A program made the translations under genes and the position numbers. Source: UBA11957 sp963603285 (lineage in GTDB: Bacteria; Bacillota; Clostridia; Lachnospirales; Lachnospiraceae). Taken from it: a DNA stretch of 5,708 bases. The DNA lies in NCBI GenBank assembly GCA_963603285.1, contig CAVCMG010000063.1, positions 1-5,708 on the forward strand. Reading direction: 5' to 3'. The notes beneath the pieces were generated by a model that was given only the letters and a program-made list of their open reading frames with translations, did not search any database and was not told the DNA's origin. Positions 5,080 to 5,708 of the stretch are shown here, one piece after another. The first letter of the stretch is position 1, and the number at the start of each line of letters is the position of its first letter.

Positions 5080-5086
5080 CCTCCTC
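5080..5086 (-). promoter_or_regulatory. Shine-Dalgarno GAGGAGG of the transpeptidase gene
   Basis: GAGGAGG ends 4 nt before the ATG at 5075. The protein then starts directly with a basic signal-peptide n-region, which settles the choice of start. Confidence 0.82.
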
Positions 5087-5112
5087 TTATTACGATTGTT
5101 GCTGTCCGGACT

Positions 5113-5141
5113 ATGATAGCACAATGTTCAGAGGGTTTCCA
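5113..5141 (-). promoter_or_regulatory. Candidate extended -10 promoter of the transpeptidase gene
   Basis: On the minus strand TGCTATCAT gives an extended -10 (TATCAT at 5113-5118, 5 of 6, with TG one base upstream). TGGAAA (5136-5141, 4 of 6) lies 17 bp further up as a -35. The start point would be near 5106, leaving a leader of about 30 nt. The good extended -10 can compensate for the poor -35. Confidence 0.5.
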
Positions 5142-5216
5142 TGGTTTTTCCATTTTTTCATGATTCTTCATGATTGTATCTTTGTTGTATCTTTCTTTTG
5201 TGCAACTTGTATCTTT
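5136..5216. repeat. Short direct repeats at helical spacing between sigG and the transpeptidase gene
   Basis: TTGTATCTTT occurs exactly three times, at 5174-5183, 5185-5194 and 5207-5216, with start-to-start distances of 11 and 22 bp. TTCATGATT occurs at 5157-5165 and 5167-5175 (10 bp apart), and TTTCCAT at 5136-5142 and 5147-5153 (11 bp apart). All copies lie on one DNA face or nearly so, upstream of the candidate promoter. The repeats could be activator sites or intrinsically bent DNA. Confidence 0.6.
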
Positions 5217-5708
5217 CTAGTTCAGATACTGCTTCATATGGCGCAGGGCATGCTTTTCCAGACGGCTGACCTGTGCCTGGGAAATGCCGATTTCTCTTGC
5301 CACCTCTGTCTGGGTCCTGCCCTCAAAAAAGCGCAGGTCTACGATATGTTTCTCCCGGGTGTCGAGCCGTTCCATCGCTTCTTTCAGGGACAGATCCTCC
5401 ACCCAGTTTTCTTCCCGGTTTTTCCGGTCGCTGATCTGATCCATGACGTAGAGCACATCCCCGCCTTCAGTATAGACCGGCTCGTACAGACTCATCGGGG
5501 TCTGCATGGCATCCAGCGCATAGACGATCTCTTCCCGGGTAAGTCCCGTCTCCTTTGCCAGCTCATCCAGCGTCGGCTCCTTCTGTTTTGCCTTCATGTA
5601 CTGCTCCCGCGTACTGATTACGCGGTAGGCCATATCCTTCAGGGAACGGCTGACACGCACACTGTTGTTGTCCCTGAGATACCGGCGGATTTCCCCGAGA
5701 ATCATCGG
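5217..5708 (-). CDS. sigG: RNA polymerase sporulation sigma factor SigG (C-terminal part, cut by window edge)
   Basis: Sigma-G directs late forespore transcription during sporulation. The last 163 codons are present and run without interruption to the right edge. The ATG at 5705 is an internal Met of the PMILGEIRRYLRDNN segment, not the gene start. About 100 N-terminal residues should lie outside, since B. subtilis SigG has 260. The fragment covers the end of region 2 (GEIRRYLRDNN, then VRVSRSL), region 3 (EPTLDELAKETGLTREEI), the linker ALDAMQTPMSLYEPVY, and region 4.2 with its helix-turn-helix (TQTEVAREIGISQAQVSRLE) near the C-terminus. DNN-VRVSRSL and SLYEPVY-GGD match SigG better than SigF. 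No terminator hairpin is visible after the stop, so transcription could continue toward the transpeptidase gene 141 bp downstream. Confidence 0.92.
   Translation of the reverse strand, partial: PMILGEIRRYLRDNNSVRVSRSLKDMAYRVISTREQYMKAKQKEPTLDELAKETGLTREEIVYALDAMQTPMSLYEPVYTEGGDVLYVMDQISDRKNREENWVEDLSLKEAMERLDTREKHIVDLRFFEGRTQTEVAREIGISQAQVSRLEKHALRHMKQYLN

Noticed and set aside
5076..5171. N-terminal extension of the transpeptidase to an ATG at 5171
   Set aside because: It lacks a ribosome binding site, overlaps the candidate promoter, and would put 32 polar residues in front of a proper signal peptide.
5088..5216. Sigma-G dependent promoter for the transpeptidase gene
   Set aside because: I looked for a CATnnTA-type -10 with a suitable -35 on the minus strand and found none. 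The extended -10 sigma-A type site fits better.

Overview
The window looks like chromosome of a spore-forming gut Clostridium relative, most likely a Lachnospiraceae member (Blautia/Roseburia-like). This rests on three things: the C-terminal part of the sporulation factor sigma-G, a glycyl-radical bacterial microcompartment (BMC) locus typical of gut Firmicutes, and strong AGGAGG ribosome binding sites with sigma-A type promoters. The genus is inferred from protein style only.

Layout. (a) Positions 1-2212, minus strand: the promoter-proximal end of a BMC operon. In transcription order it holds a glycyl radical enzyme activase, a PduU/EutS-type shell protein, an EutP/PduV-type P-loop GTPase, and a class II (fuculose-phosphate type) aldolase that runs off the left edge. 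This set matches the B12-independent 1,2-propanediol dehydratase microcompartments used to ferment fucose and rhamnose. The aldolase would make lactaldehyde, which is reduced to propanediol. The activase would switch on the glycyl radical dehydratase, which is expected beyond the left edge and is not visible here. (b) Positions 2213-2482: a divergent control region. It holds a near-consensus promoter for the BMC operon (TTGACT-17-TATAAT) surrounded by three GASCATAA motifs, and a weaker promoter for the plus-strand gene. (c) Positions 2483-3196, plus strand: a YcdX-type PHP-domain phosphatase/hydrolase with an intact metal-ligand set. (d) Positions 3197-3311: convergent terminators, including a perfect 17-bp stem that can serve both strands. 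(e) Positions 3312-5075, minus strand: a secreted 587-residue L,D-transpeptidase with GBS/Bsp-like repeat domains in front of a YkuD domain whose active-site motif reads SAGC instead of SHGC. (f) Positions 5076-5216: an AT-rich spacer with short direct repeats at about one- and two-turn helical spacing and a candidate extended -10 promoter. (g) Positions 5217-5708, minus strand: the C-terminal part of sigma-G.

The points most worth a second look are the cysteine-rich loop in the EutP-like GTPase, the paired-motif architecture around the BMC promoter, a perfect-consensus internal promoter that gives the aldolase its own transcription start, and the helically spaced repeats between sigG and the transpeptidase gene. 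No mobile element, CRISPR array, tRNA or rRNA was seen.
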